From assembly GCA_964485405.1 (NCBI GenBank), contig CAZAJG010000004.1:62001-126000 (forward strand): a stretch of 64,000 nucleotides of DNA, written 5' to 3'. Below the pieces are notes generated by a model. It was given only the letters and a program-made list of their open reading frames with translations, did not search any database and had not been told where the DNA came from. Each line of letters opens with the position of its first letter. Positions within the stretch are counted from its first letter, which is position 1. Origin of the DNA: CAKZNE01 sp964485405. GTDB lineage: Bacteria > Bacteroidota > Bacteroidia > Flavobacteriales > Schleiferiaceae. The position numbers and the translations under genes are program-made. This document shows positions 16,464 to 25,519 of this stretch, in pieces.

Positions 16464-18116
16464 ATGAAACACTTCCTATTTTCTATCCTGCTCTTCTTTA
16501 GTACTTCTTTATTCGCTCAAGAATCTCCCAATTACCTACTTAATGAGCTTGTGCTGAAGTTTACAACAGCCGCAGAAGAAAACTACCAACAGTGTTTTGA
16601 AAACCAGAGATTTGATCACCCTTTTCTAGATCAATTGAATAGAAGTTATGAATTGGAAAGCATTCGCTTAACCGCCAATAAAAGCCGAAAAAATACGCTG
16701 GTTTTGAAGTTTAAAGAAGAACAAAACCTCAACGTATTAATAGAAAAATATATGGAGAGCGGGCTTTTTGAATACGCTGAACCCAATTACATAGGGCAAG
16801 GACATGGAAAAATGGGCGTTTCTAAAGTTCAGACTACCCCGAATGATTTATACTTCTTTCGTCAGTATGGCTTGTATAACGATGGATCTTTTGCACTATC
16901 AACTGCGGTAGCCGATGCTGATGTGGATATGGAACAAGCTTGGGATATAGAACAAGGTGATAGTAACATTATCGTGGCTGTGCTGGATGGCGGAATAATC
17001 GCCAATCACCCTGAATTGAGCGGTAGGTTATGGATAAATAGAAATGAATCAAACGATGGTTTGGATACGGATTTGAACGGATATGTGGATGATTTTATGG
17101 GATGGAATTTTGCTAACGATGACAATGATCTAACCGATGAATTTGGACATGGAACCAATGTAGCAGGTATTATAGGTTCAAATGGAAACAATAATATTGG
17201 ATATGCAGGAATAGACTGGAACTGTAAGCTCATGGTTTTGAAGGTGCTAGACACCAATAACTTTGGATTATACACTTGGTGGGCCGAGGCCGTTCATTAT
17301 GCCGTAGATCATGGATCTCAAGTGATAAATATGTCACTGGGAGGAACCAGTCCTTCTCAAGTTCTGGAAGACGCTTGTCAATATGCTTATGATAATGACG
17401 TAACCGTAATTGTAAGCTCTGGTAACAACAACAGTAGTCAAGTATTCTATCCTTCTGTTTTCACCAGTACTATTGCCGTTGGTGCTACAGACGCAGACGA
17501 CTCTCGTGTGTCTCCTTTTTTCTGGGATCCCAATTCGGGGAGTAGTTATGGAAGCCATATTGACGTAGTTGCACCTGGTAATTATATTTATGGGCTAAAC
17601 CACTTATCTATAAATAATTACAGCTCTTATTGGGGAGGAACATCTCAAGCTGCCCCTTTAGTGGCAGGCTTATGTGCCTTACTTATGGCTCAAGATGGAA
17701 GCCGAACACCAGATGACTTGAGAAACATTTTACGAAATACGGCAGAAGATGAAGTGGGTGATCCAAATGAAGATGTTCCGGGTTTTGATATTTATCACGG
17801 CTATGGAAGAGTAAATGCATCGGCTGCCCTTGGGAACTCGGTTATTAGCACTTCTGAAAATTCAGAAGTTGAATTCAACCTAAACACCTTCCCAAATCCA
17901 GCAACAGATCAAATCCAAATCTCCATTGAAAACCCTCCTTATGGAACAAGATTGGTTTTAGTTGATTTGCTTGGGAATACGGTATGGGAAAAAGAAATAT
18001 CCCTTTCAGGAAACATACTTATGGATGTTTCAGCTTACTCCGCAGCAGAATATGTTTTGCAACTTATTTCTCTACAAGGAAAGCCGTTAGCAACTAAAAA
18101 GATTGTGATAAACTAA
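16464..18116 (+). CDS. T9SS-exported subtilisin-like serine protease (S8)
   Basis: 550 residues. The signal peptide is MKHFLFSILLFFSTSLFAQ. A propeptide-like region runs to about 120 (VLKFKEEQNLNVLIEKYMESGLFEYAEPN). The catalytic domain spans about 155-450 with the triad motifs VAVLDGG (Asp), FGHGTNVAG (His) and GGTSQAAPLVAG (Ser), plus the oxyanion SSGNNN motif. The last 75 residues are a T9SS type A sorting domain (FPNPATDQIQISI...KKIVIN). It should be secreted or surface-bound and degrade proteins. Confidence 0.95.
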   Translation: MKHFLFSILLFFSTSLFAQESPNYLLNELVLKFTTAAEENYQQCFENQRFDHPFLDQLNRSYELESIRLTANKSRKNTLVLKFKEEQNLNVLIEKYMESGLFEYAEPNYIGQGHGKMGVSKVQTTPNDLYFFRQYGLYNDGSFALSTAVADADVDMEQAWDIEQGDSNIIVAVLDGGIIANHPELSGRLWINRNESNDGLDTDLNGYVDDFMGWNFANDDNDLTDEFGHGTNVAGIIGSNGNNNIGYAGIDWNCKLMVLKVLDTNNFGLYTWWAEAVHYAVDHGSQVINMSLGGTSPSQVLEDACQYAYDNDVTVIVSSGNNNSSQVFYPSVFTSTIAVGATDADDSRVSPFFWDPNSGSSYGSHIDVVAPGNYIYGLNHLSINNYSSYWGGTSQAAPLVAGLCALLMAQDGSRTPDDLRNILRNTAEDEVGDPNEDVPGFDIYHGYGRVNASAALGNSVISTSENSEVEFNLNTFPNPATDQIQISIENPPYGTRLVLVDLLGNTVWEKEISLSGNILMDVSAYSAAEYVLQLISLQGKPLATKKIVIN

Positions 18117-18147
18117 GTTTCAGGTTTTAAACTTTTCCAACAAAAGC

Positions 18148-19350
18148 TTACAACACCCCTACTCTTTCCATGCAAGCTTTCATTTTCTGAAAGCTTCTTT
18201 CAATGTCGTTATCCAAACCTACAGACATTCTAACCATTCCGTCAGAGAGTCCCATTTCGTCTTGCTCCTCTTGTGGTATTTCTGAAGAGGTGCTTGCTCC
18301 TGGTGCACTAAAAAGAGTTTTATAGAAGCCTAAACTTACCGCTAAGTAGCCTAAGTTCTCATTCTGCATTTCTTCCATAAGTGCATTTGCTTTAGCTAAA
18401 TCTCCAACGTTCACCACCAACATTCCTCCAAAGCCAAATTCAGCATTCATCATCTCTTTCATCAATTCGTGTTGCGGATGCTCCTTTAGTCCTGGATAAA
18501 AAACAGGAAGATCAAGTTCTTTAAATCTGTTCGCCAGATAATCTGCATTGTGACTATGCTGCTTCATTCGAATATGGAGCGTTCTTAAATTTTTAAGAAT
18601 ACTATTCGCTCGTAAAGCATCCATAGTAGGTCCTAAAAGCATAGATGCTCCATCGTTTACATCGATTAATTCATGAATAAACTCTGCCGTAGAGCAGATT
18701 ACGCCACCAACGGTATCGCTGGCACCATTCATAAATTTAGTAAGCGAGTGAATAACTACATCTGCTCCCAACTCTTTAGGCGAAAATATTAAGGGGGTAA
18801 AAGTATTGTCTACAACCAGCTTCAACCCATGCTTCTTTGCTAAATCCGATAAGGCGCTTATATCCGATATTTCCAATAAAGGATTGCTCATCGTTTCGCA
18901 GTATATCAATTTGGTATTCTCGGTGATAGCCGCTTCAACTGCTTTTAAGTTGGTTGTATTTACAAAAGAGGTAAGAATGTTGAGCTTGGGAAGAAAGTTC
19001 TTCATAAAAGCATAAGTCCCACCATAAATCGTTCGGCTACTTACTATATGATCTCCTGCACCGCATATTTGCAATAAAGCAGAACTAATAGACCCCATTC
19101 CAGAAGAAGCAACTTGAGCCGCTTCGGTATTCTCCATATTGGCAATAGCCTCTGCCAAATAGCCTGTACTAGGGTTCATGTGCCTAGAATACAAGTAGCA
19201 TCCCTCTCTTTCGCCTCCAAAAACCTCTTCCATGGTTTTACCGGCTAAATAGGTAAACGTGGATGAATCTGCTATAGAAGGGTTTACACCACCATACTCG
19301 CCAAAGTATTGAATATCTTGAATCTTATCTGCGGGCTTATGCTTGCTCAT
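18148..19350 (-). CDS. Cys/Met-metabolism PLP-dependent enzyme (methionine gamma-lyase type)
   Basis: 400 residues from the ATG at 19350; the open frame continues upstream to 19431, but the added 27 residues are unrelated to the family. It is a fold-type I PLP enzyme with YSRHMNPS near the start, SSGMGSISS (phosphate-binding loop), YCETMSNPLLE, VVDNTFTPL and the PLP-lysine motif HSLTKFMNG. Likely reactions are gamma-elimination of methionine or homocysteine, or sulfhydrylation of O-acetylhomoserine; these subfamilies cannot be separated by eye. It is convergent with the protease gene. Confidence 0.88.
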   Translation of the reverse strand: MSKHKPADKIQDIQYFGEYGGVNPSIADSSTFTYLAGKTMEEVFGGEREGCYLYSRHMNPSTGYLAEAIANMENTEAAQVASSGMGSISSALLQICGAGDHIVSSRTIYGGTYAFMKNFLPKLNILTSFVNTTNLKAVEAAITENTKLIYCETMSNPLLEISDISALSDLAKKHGLKLVVDNTFTPLIFSPKELGADVVIHSLTKFMNGASDTVGGVICSTAEFIHELIDVNDGASMLLGPTMDALRANSILKNLRTLHIRMKQHSHNADYLANRFKELDLPVFYPGLKEHPQHELMKEMMNAEFGFGGMLVVNVGDLAKANALMEEMQNENLGYLAVSLGFYKTLFSAPGASTSSEIPQEEQDEMGLSDGMVRMSVGLDNDIERSFQKMKACMERVGVL

Positions 19351-19411
19351 ATCAACGATTTTGAAGGTAACAAATTTGCAAAACTGAAACGGATAATAGC
19401 TTATTATAGAA

Positions 19412-19454
19412 TTAAAAAATAAAAGCCTCATCCGTTACGACCGAATGAGGCTTT
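19412..19454 (-). terminator. Rho-independent terminator of the 19474 gene
   Basis: Perfect 10-bp stem AAAGCCTCAT/ATGAGGCTTT (19422-19431 with 19445-19454). Read on the minus strand it is followed by a TTTTATTTTTT stretch. It lies 20 bp after the lipoprotein stop. Confidence 0.85.
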
Positions 19455-19473
19455 GTAATCTTTTGTTTGAAGC

Positions 19474-20028
19474 TTACTTTTTCTCTAAGCCTATTACTAC
19501 ATCAAATGTACTTGTGTTGGTAATACCGCCCTGACTTTGAGTAGCGGTTATGGGAGCCGTCCAAGTCATAGTTGTTGCCGTTAGATTGCTCACTGTGTAG
19601 GTTATAGGATCTGAACCAGCTACACCAATTGCAGCAATCTCCGTATTGGAAAGTACTTGGTAAGTTCCAGAAGTTTGAGTCTTCGGAAAAGTGATGGTCT
19701 CAGTTATAGTCTGCACACCAGCCACTACCGTTTCAAGGTCGGTAGTATAGCCCATATCTGCGGACATACTTCCATCACTGTTAAAAATCATACCTCCTTC
19801 AAAATCTCTACCTACAGAGCTAAAGGTAGCTGTTGGATTGCCATTTACAGAAGTGCTTCCGTTTTGCTGCTCAAAGGAAACTAAATCCCACTCTCCCTCA
19901 ATCACACTGCTGAGTGTTACTGATCCTGAGTTACCACCAGCGTTATTACCACTGTCATCGTCATCATCTTTAGAGCAAGATGCAAGAACTACTGCCGAGC
20001 ACAACAGTAGTGTTTTAAAAATTTTCAT
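19474..20028 (-). CDS. Lipocalin-like lipoprotein
   Basis: 184 residues. The lipoprotein signal is MKIFKTLLLCSAVVLASC, followed by an Asp run (SKDDDDDSG) and a Gly/Asn linker typical of Bacteroidota surface lipoproteins. The mature domain (about 40-184) begins with IEGEWDLVSFEQQNG and continues as alternating beta strands to FDVVIGLEKK, the pattern of lipocalin-like domains. The ligand is unknown. It is a single gene ending in a strong terminator. Confidence 0.75.
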   Translation of the reverse strand: MKIFKTLLLCSAVVLASCSKDDDDDSGNNAGGNSGSVTLSSVIEGEWDLVSFEQQNGSTSVNGNPTATFSSVGRDFEGGMIFNSDGSMSADMGYTTDLETVVAGVQTITETITFPKTQTSGTYQVLSNTEIAAIGVAGSDPITYTVSNLTATTMTWTAPITATQSQGGITNTSTFDVVIGLEKK

Positions 20029-20185
20029 AGTTGAAAGTCGTTTTGGTTAATACTTGAGGTAGCTAATATAATACCTAAGGGGATATAATCACATTTCTTC
20101 TCTTTCTTCTTATCCTAATCCTATAATTTCATTGGAATTTAGCACTTTGTCAATTACCCTACATTTTAGGATCAATGGCTTTCCT

Positions 20186-20193
20186 TAGATTTG
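20186..20193 (+). promoter_or_regulatory. Candidate -7 promoter box of the DUF2064-SusCD unit
   Basis: TAGATTTG matches TAnnTTTG exactly, 28 nt before the ATG at 20222. No clear -33 TTTG is present at the usual distance. Confidence 0.45.
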
Positions 20194-20221
20194 GCAGATC
20201 TTGTGCGGTAGGCACATTTGT

Positions 20222-20929
20222 ATGAGAAATTCAAAAACAGCCATATTACTCTTTTCGCTTAACGCTTCTCAAGAAGCTATGCGTAAAAAGCTAGATCCAT
20301 CCATTGGCTATAAGAATAACGAGAGGCTCGCCCATCATTTAATTGATCATACATTCAATCAAGCCAAACAAAGCGGGTTTCCTGTTTTAACCTTCTCGCA
20401 ACAAGATCAGTTAGGCCAAAACTTTGGAGATAAGCTAGCTTATGCCGTAGAAACAAGCTTTAAAAAGGGCTTTGATAAGCTCATCGTTATTGGTAACGAT
20501 TGTCCGGATGTAAATACCCAACTGCTTTTAAAAGCAGAGCAAGAACTCAATCAAAAAGACATTGTATTAGGTCCTGCTCAGGATGGAGGAGTGTATTTAA
20601 TTGGGCTCCATAAAAAGCTCTTCAACAAACGCACTTTTTCCGAACTACCTTGGCAAAAGGTTTCGCTTAGCACTCTTTGGCAACAACAACTTCTAAACGA
20701 TGGCTTGTCTATTTCATGGCTACAAAGTTTGGCGGATATTGATGACCTAGATGATCTTAAAAAATACTACACACAAAATACGCATCAACCTTTAGCTTCC
20801 ATCCTTTCACTCATAGTTGAAGGCATTGGGTTTTTGAGGTTTCCTGCACACTTAGCAGCATACCTTTGCCGTGTTATAAGAGGGAGTATGTCTCTGAGAG
20901 CACCTCCGCTTGTTCCTATTGCCCTCTAG
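20222..20929 (+). CDS. DUF2064 / TIGR04282-type glycosyl- or nucleotidyltransferase
   Basis: 235 residues from the ATG at 20222; an in-frame ATG at 20201 adds seven residues and lies only 8 nt from the -7 box. It has a GT-A-like Rossmann core with the family motifs VIGNDCPDV (usual IGxDxP) and LGPAQDGGVYLIGL. Members are CofC-like nucleotidyl/glycosyltransferases; some are linked to arsenosugar biosynthesis in other bacteria. The C-terminal 40 residues (ASILSLIVEGIGFLRF...) are a variable tail. It leads a five-gene same-strand unit with SusC, SusD, a symporter and a phosphoesterase-like gene. Confidence 0.75.
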   Translation: MRNSKTAILLFSLNASQEAMRKKLDPSIGYKNNERLAHHLIDHTFNQAKQSGFPVLTFSQQDQLGQNFGDKLAYAVETSFKKGFDKLIVIGNDCPDVNTQLLLKAEQELNQKDIVLGPAQDGGVYLIGLHKKLFNKRTFSELPWQKVSLSTLWQQQLLNDGLSISWLQSLADIDDLDDLKKYYTQNTHQPLASILSLIVEGIGFLRFPAHLAAYLCRVIRGSMSLRAPPLVPIAL

Positions 20930-20941
20930 TTTATTTCACGT

Positions 20942-20958
20942 ATCGCGGCATCCGCGAT
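20942..20958 (+). repeat. GC-rich hairpin in the SusC leader
   Basis: ATCGCGG-CAT-CCGCGAT is a perfect 7-bp stem with a 3-nt loop, unusually GC-rich for this window. It lies between the DUF2064 stop and the SusC ATG and lacks a T run. Confidence 0.6.
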
Positions 20959-20993
20959 TATTGTATCATACATACCATACATCATCACGCTGC

Positions 20994-23900
20994 ATGATTA
21001 AATATTATTTAAGCTGCTTACTTGTAGTTTGTACATTTTTGGGTAATGCCCAAAGTGTTCTTTTAAAAGGAAAGGTTCAGGATTCAAACACTCAAGAACT
21101 TTTACCATCTGTTTCCATCGTTGAAAAAGGAGGAACAAATGGAGCGATCACCAAAGCAGATGGGAGTTTTGAATTTTATGCTTCTAGTCCTAACTCCACC
21201 CTTGTATTTAGTTTTATTGGATATGCCCCATTAGAACTTGCTCTAAAGGACGTAAAAGATCCATCTAATCTTCAAATTCAGCTAATACCTGAAAAATCGG
21301 AATTAAACGAAGTGGTGGTTACCGCTTTAGGTTTAGAGCAAGAAACTTATACGGTAGGTTATACGGTTCAAGGGCTTAAAGCTAAAGATATTGCCGAGGT
21401 GAAATCGCCCAACTTTGTGGATAATTTAGCCGGAAACATTGCTGGAGTTACCGTAAGTCAAGGCGCAACGGGTGTGGGATCCACTTCAAAAATTACGATT
21501 CGTGGAGAAGCTTCTTTTACCAACAATAACCCTTTGTTTATCGTAGATGGAATCCCAATAAACAACAACACAGCATTAAACATCTCTGATGAGGCAGCCG
21601 CTGGTTTTCAAGAAGTGGACTTTGGAAACGGAGCCATGGAATTGAATCAAGATGACATTTCTTCTGTAACGGTTTTAAAAGGACCTGGGGCTGCTGCATT
21701 ATATGGCACAAGAGCGGCAAACGGAGCCATCATTATTACAACTAAAGATGGATCAAACACCGATGGTTTTCGTGTGAGTTTAAATACCTCAACATTTATT
21801 GAAACCCCTTTTCAACTGCCTGAATTTCAAAATCAATACGGTCAAGGTAATTCGGGTCAATTTGAGTTTGTAGATGGTTTAGGTGGCGGTACCAACGATA
21901 ATATTACCTACAGCTGGGGCCCAAGGTTGGATCAAGGAACTTTAATATCTCAATTTGATAGTCCGGTTACCTTAGCCAACGGATCTCAAGTAAGAGGTGG
22001 AGATGTTGCCGTTCATGGAGGAGCGGCTATTACGCCTACTGCATTCGTATCTCATCCAGATAATTTAAAAGACTTTTACAGAACGGGCTATACCACCAAT
22101 AACAACATTGCTGTTTCTTCTGGTTTTAATGGTGGTAACTATCGTTTTTCCATATCTGATCTTAGAAGCGAATCACCCATCCCGGGTGTAAACCTCAACC
22201 GGAATACGATATCTACCCATCTTAACTTTACACCGAGCGATAAGCTCAAAATTTCCACATCCATCAACTACATCAACTCTAGGAGTGATAATCGCCCATC
22301 TAGCGGATATGGTTCGGAAAACATTAACTATTCGCTCGTAGCTTGGGGCCCTCGTTCTTTAGATATTGGCGCTCTAGAAGATTATTGGCAACCGGGTTTG
22401 GAAAACTTGCAGCAGTATTCTTTCAACTACACCTTTTTTGATAACCCTTACTTCATTTTATTGGAGAATAGAAATGCATTTGACAGAGACCGCTTGTTGG
22501 GAAGCATACAAGCCGAATACAGTTTTACAGATCATTTGAGTTTAAGTGTGCAATCTGGAATGGATTATTCGGACGAGCTCAGACAGTTTAGAAGAGCTTA
22601 CAGCACCAACCGGTTTAGAACGGGTGCTTATGCGGAGCAAGATGTTTTCTTTAGAGAAATAAACAGCAGCTTTCTTCTCAATTACAGAAAGCAGTATGGC
22701 GTTTTTAACCTCAATGCTTCTTTTGGTGGAAACCGCATGGATCAGTTTGCTTCCAACACCCAAACGCAAACGTTATCCTTAGCACAACCGGGTATTTACA
22801 ACTTTTCAAATGCAGATGCTCCTTTACAAGTTTTCCAGCAAACGGCAGAAAAGAGAATCAATAGCTTTTATGGTTTTGTAAAACTGGGATATTCCAACAT
22901 TCTTTTTTTAGAACTTACAGGACGTAACGATTGGTCTAGCGCACTGGCCACTCCCTTTTCTACAGAAAACACCTCTTTCTTTTATCCTTCAGCTTCCCTG
23001 AGTTATCTTCTCTCAGAAAATATAGATCTGCCTAGCTTCGTTTCTTTTGCTAAGCTCAGAGCCAGTGTGGCCCAGGTAGGAAACGATACAGATCCATACC
23101 GCACCACTACCGCTTTTGCATCCGGCATTCCTTTTAATTCTCAGCCTACTTTTAGTGCACAAGAGATATTGCCAAACTCCAATTTGTTACCGGAACAAAC
23201 TACAGCTACTGAGATTGGGTTTGATATTCGATTCTTAAACAATCGTTTAAGACTAGATTTAACCTATTACAATGCTATTACGGAGAACCAGATTATCTCC
23301 CTACCAGTGAGCATCTCCTCGGGTTATACCCAACAAGTGGTAAATGGTGGAGCCGTTCGCTCCAAAGGTTTGGAACTTATCGCTGGCATTACCATCATCG
23401 AAAAAGAAAATTTTAGGTGGAACAGTCAATTTAACTTTAGTAGAAATGTTTCTACCGTAGAGTCTTTACCTGATGAAGGAGGAACTATTACCCTAGCTTA
23501 CTCTAGAGTGTANNNNNNNNNNTTCAGTCAAAATTTACAGTATAAAAACTGGGATATGAGCTTTCTATTTGATTGGCGACAAGGAGGTGAGCTTGTTTCT
23601 AGAACACTTTCGCTGGCCGGAGTTGGCGGGCAGTTAATTGAAACAGAAAACCGCCCGGAAGCCGGTATTGTAGCCAATGGAGTGGTAAATGTTGGAACAG
23701 ATGAAAATCCGGTTTGGGAACCAAACACTACCGCCATTTCAGCTGAGAGCTATTATCGTCAATTTTACGATCGAAACCATGAGGAAAATAACATCTACGA
23801 TGCTTCTTATCTAAAACTTAGGCAGTTTTCATTAGGGTATAGCTTTCCTTGCAATCGAGAAAGTGGCTTCCTAAAAAAGGGGCGATCGCTCCGTGTAGCC

Positions 23901-24053
23901 CTTATCGGACGTAATCTGTTCGCCATTAGTAACATCCCTCATTTTGATCCTGAGCAATTGGCTGTTCAAGGAAACGGCTTTGTAAGTGGTGTGGAAGACA
24001 TGTCTTACCCTACCAGCAGAAGCTATGGCGTTAAAATTGGATATAATTTTTAA
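20994..24053 (+). CDS. SusC/RagA-family TonB-dependent outer-membrane transporter (contains assembly gap)
   Basis: About 1019 residues as assembled. The signal peptide is MIKYYLSCLLVVCTFLGNAQ. A carboxypeptidase-like barrel-plug extension follows at about 22-100 (LKGKVQDSNTQELLPSVSI...). Next come the TonB plug domain (VVVTALGLEQE, PLFIVDGIPI, VLKGPGAAALYGTRAANGAIIITTK) and the beta-barrel, ending RSYGVKIGYNF. It imports a bound substrate together with the SusD neighbour 11 bp downstream. The ATG at 20994 is chosen because the open frame from 20910 adds only unrelated residues. Ten N at 23513-23522 interrupt the barrel. Confidence 0.92.
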   Translation: MIKYYLSCLLVVCTFLGNAQSVLLKGKVQDSNTQELLPSVSIVEKGGTNGAITKADGSFEFYASSPNSTLVFSFIGYAPLELALKDVKDPSNLQIQLIPEKSELNEVVVTALGLEQETYTVGYTVQGLKAKDIAEVKSPNFVDNLAGNIAGVTVSQGATGVGSTSKITIRGEASFTNNNPLFIVDGIPINNNTALNISDEAAAGFQEVDFGNGAMELNQDDISSVTVLKGPGAAALYGTRAANGAIIITTKDGSNTDGFRVSLNTSTFIETPFQLPEFQNQYGQGNSGQFEFVDGLGGGTNDNITYSWGPRLDQGTLISQFDSPVTLANGSQVRGGDVAVHGGAAITPTAFVSHPDNLKDFYRTGYTTNNNIAVSSGFNGGNYRFSISDLRSESPIPGVNLNRNTISTHLNFTPSDKLKISTSINYINSRSDNRPSSGYGSENINYSLVAWGPRSLDIGALEDYWQPGLENLQQYSFNYTFFDNPYFILLENRNAFDRDRLLGSIQAEYSFTDHLSLSVQSGMDYSDELRQFRRAYSTNRFRTGAYAEQDVFFREINSSFLLNYRKQYGVFNLNASFGGNRMDQFASNTQTQTLSLAQPGIYNFSNADAPLQVFQQTAEKRINSFYGFVKLGYSNILFLELTGRNDWSSALATPFSTENTSFFYPSASLSYLLSENIDLPSFVSFAKLRASVAQVGNDTDPYRTTTAFASGIPFNSQPTFSAQEILPNSNLLPEQTTATEIGFDIRFLNNRLRLDLTYYNAITENQIISLPVSISSGYTQQVVNGGAVRSKGLELIAGITIIEKENFRWNSQFNFSRNVSTVESLPDEGGTITLAYSRVXXXXFSQNLQYKNWDMSFLFDWRQGGELVSRTLSLAGVGGQLIETENRPEAGIVANGVVNVGTDENPVWEPNTTAISAESYYRQFYDRNHEENNIYDASYLKLRQFSLGYSFPCNRESGFLKKGRSLRVALIGRNLFAISNIPHFDPEQLAVQGNGFVSGVEDMSYPTSRSYGVKIGYNF
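23513..23522. other. Assembly gap (10 N) within the SusC-like gene
   Basis: Ten N placeholders. The frame is open on both sides, but the flanking protein segments (TITLAYSRV and FSQNLQYKNWD) are not adjacent in SusC relatives. The conserved 'G.iyG...lGn..Pd' stretch is missing. Confidence 0.95.
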
Positions 24054-24064
24054 GCAGCAATCTC

Positions 24065-25513
24065 ATGAAAATCTATACATACCTTCTTATATCCCTACTT
24101 GGTTTCACCGCCCTTTCCTGTCAAAAGGATTTTGAAGAAATCAACACCAACCCCAATGCTCCCAATAGCGTTCAGCCGAGTTTGTTGCTGAGGCAAGTAC
24201 TTTACAACTACGGTGAAGAAATGTCTTATGAAGGCTTTGTAGCCGGCAATCTATTGGCTCAGCATTTTACCATGATTGATTTTAATCTTTTCGATAGACA
24301 TAGTTTGGCTGATCCCCAATTGGGCGGCAACCCTTGGCCGGTTCTTTATAGCAATTTGAGGGATAACGAGATCATCTTACAACAAGCATCCAGCAATGCC
24401 GCGCTTTCTGTTTATGAAGGTCCTGCTTTAATCCTAAAAGCTTATATCTCTGCTGCTTTAACCGATATATATGGAGATGTTCCCTACTCTGAAGCGGTAA
24501 ACGGCTTAAACGGTAATGTAAAGCCTAAATACGATGCCCAAGAAGACATCTACACAGCTGAAGATGGGATTTTAGACAACTTGGATAAGGCTATTGAAGC
24601 AATTCAAAATTATGCGGGTGCGCAAAGCTTAGAAGGCGATATCCTCTTTAATGGAAATCTAAACGCTTGGTTAACCTTTGCACAATCGCTAAAAATCAAA
24701 TACCTACTTCGCATTTCGGAAGTGGTAGATGTTTCTGCTTCTCTACAAACTATTTACAATACAGGAGATTACATCAATAGCAATGTGCAAAATGCCACTT
24801 TTGATTTTACGGATGGTAGACCGAACAATTTTAGAATGGCTACCCTTCGGGATGGGGACTTTAACCTCTTTGTACTCTCCGAAACCATGGAAGACTTATT
24901 GAAGCGCAATAATGATCCAAGACTTGAAGTGCTGTTTCGTCCTATAGGAAACGATCCCTCCTCAAGCACCTACACTGGAATACAAAATGGCCCAGATGCT
25001 TCACAAACTTCTATTTCTGTATCCGATTTCTCACTCACCGGAACCATCTTTAGAGAACATACCGGTGATTTGGATGCCAATTTTATGACAGCTTGGGAAA
25101 CTCATTTTCTACTGGCGGAAGCAGCTCAAAAAGGCTTAATCTCTGGAAGTGCACAAACCCATTATGAAACAGCTGTTCAATTGGCCTTTGAATATTGGCA
25201 AACCACTCTTCCTGCTTCTTACTTAAGCACAGATTCCGCAGCATTTGGCCTTTTTGGAGCCGACCCTTTAGAGCAAATTCTCACCCAAAAATGGATCGCG
25301 AATAGCATCAATGGGTATGAAGGTTGGATTGAGTACAGACGCACAGGCTTCCCGAAGCTCAAAGCGATATCTGCCAGTTTAAACAACAACCTCATTCCTA
25401 CTCGTATGCCTTACCCTACAGATGAAGCCGCTTTAAACAGTCAAAACTACAATCAAGCTACATCGGCCCATGGAAACAGTGTAAATCATAAAGTGTGGTG
25501 GGACGCGAATTAA
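24065..25513 (+). CDS. SusD/RagB-family substrate-binding lipoprotein
   Basis: 482 residues. The lipoprotein signal is MKIYTYLLISLLGFTALSC, followed by QKDFEEINTNPNAP, the usual start of SusD-like_2 proteins. Conserved helical parts include ALILKAYISAALTDIYGDVPYSEA (a TPR-like core) and, near the end, LTQKWIANSINGYEGWIEYRRTGFP and RMPYPTDE. It sits on the outer-membrane surface as the lid of the SusC transporter and binds the substrate. It is 11 bp from SusC and 6 bp from the symporter gene. Substrate unknown. Confidence 0.93.
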   Translation: MKIYTYLLISLLGFTALSCQKDFEEINTNPNAPNSVQPSLLLRQVLYNYGEEMSYEGFVAGNLLAQHFTMIDFNLFDRHSLADPQLGGNPWPVLYSNLRDNEIILQQASSNAALSVYEGPALILKAYISAALTDIYGDVPYSEAVNGLNGNVKPKYDAQEDIYTAEDGILDNLDKAIEAIQNYAGAQSLEGDILFNGNLNAWLTFAQSLKIKYLLRISEVVDVSASLQTIYNTGDYINSNVQNATFDFTDGRPNNFRMATLRDGDFNLFVLSETMEDLLKRNNDPRLEVLFRPIGNDPSSSTYTGIQNGPDASQTSISVSDFSLTGTIFREHTGDLDANFMTAWETHFLLAEAAQKGLISGSAQTHYETAVQLAFEYWQTTLPASYLSTDSAAFGLFGADPLEQILTQKWIANSINGYEGWIEYRRTGFPKLKAISASLNNNLIPTRMPYPTDEAALNSQNYNQATSAHGNSVNHKVWWDAN

Positions 25514-25519
25514 GATAGT

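Noticed and set aside
19350..19431. N-terminal extension of the PLP enzyme
   Set aside because: It overlaps the terminator of the upstream gene and is unlike family members, which start near MSKHK.
18117..19480. SAM or other sulfur-related riboswitch near the PLP enzyme gene
   Set aside because: The upstream space is short and taken up by a terminator hairpin; no riboswitch core was recognised.
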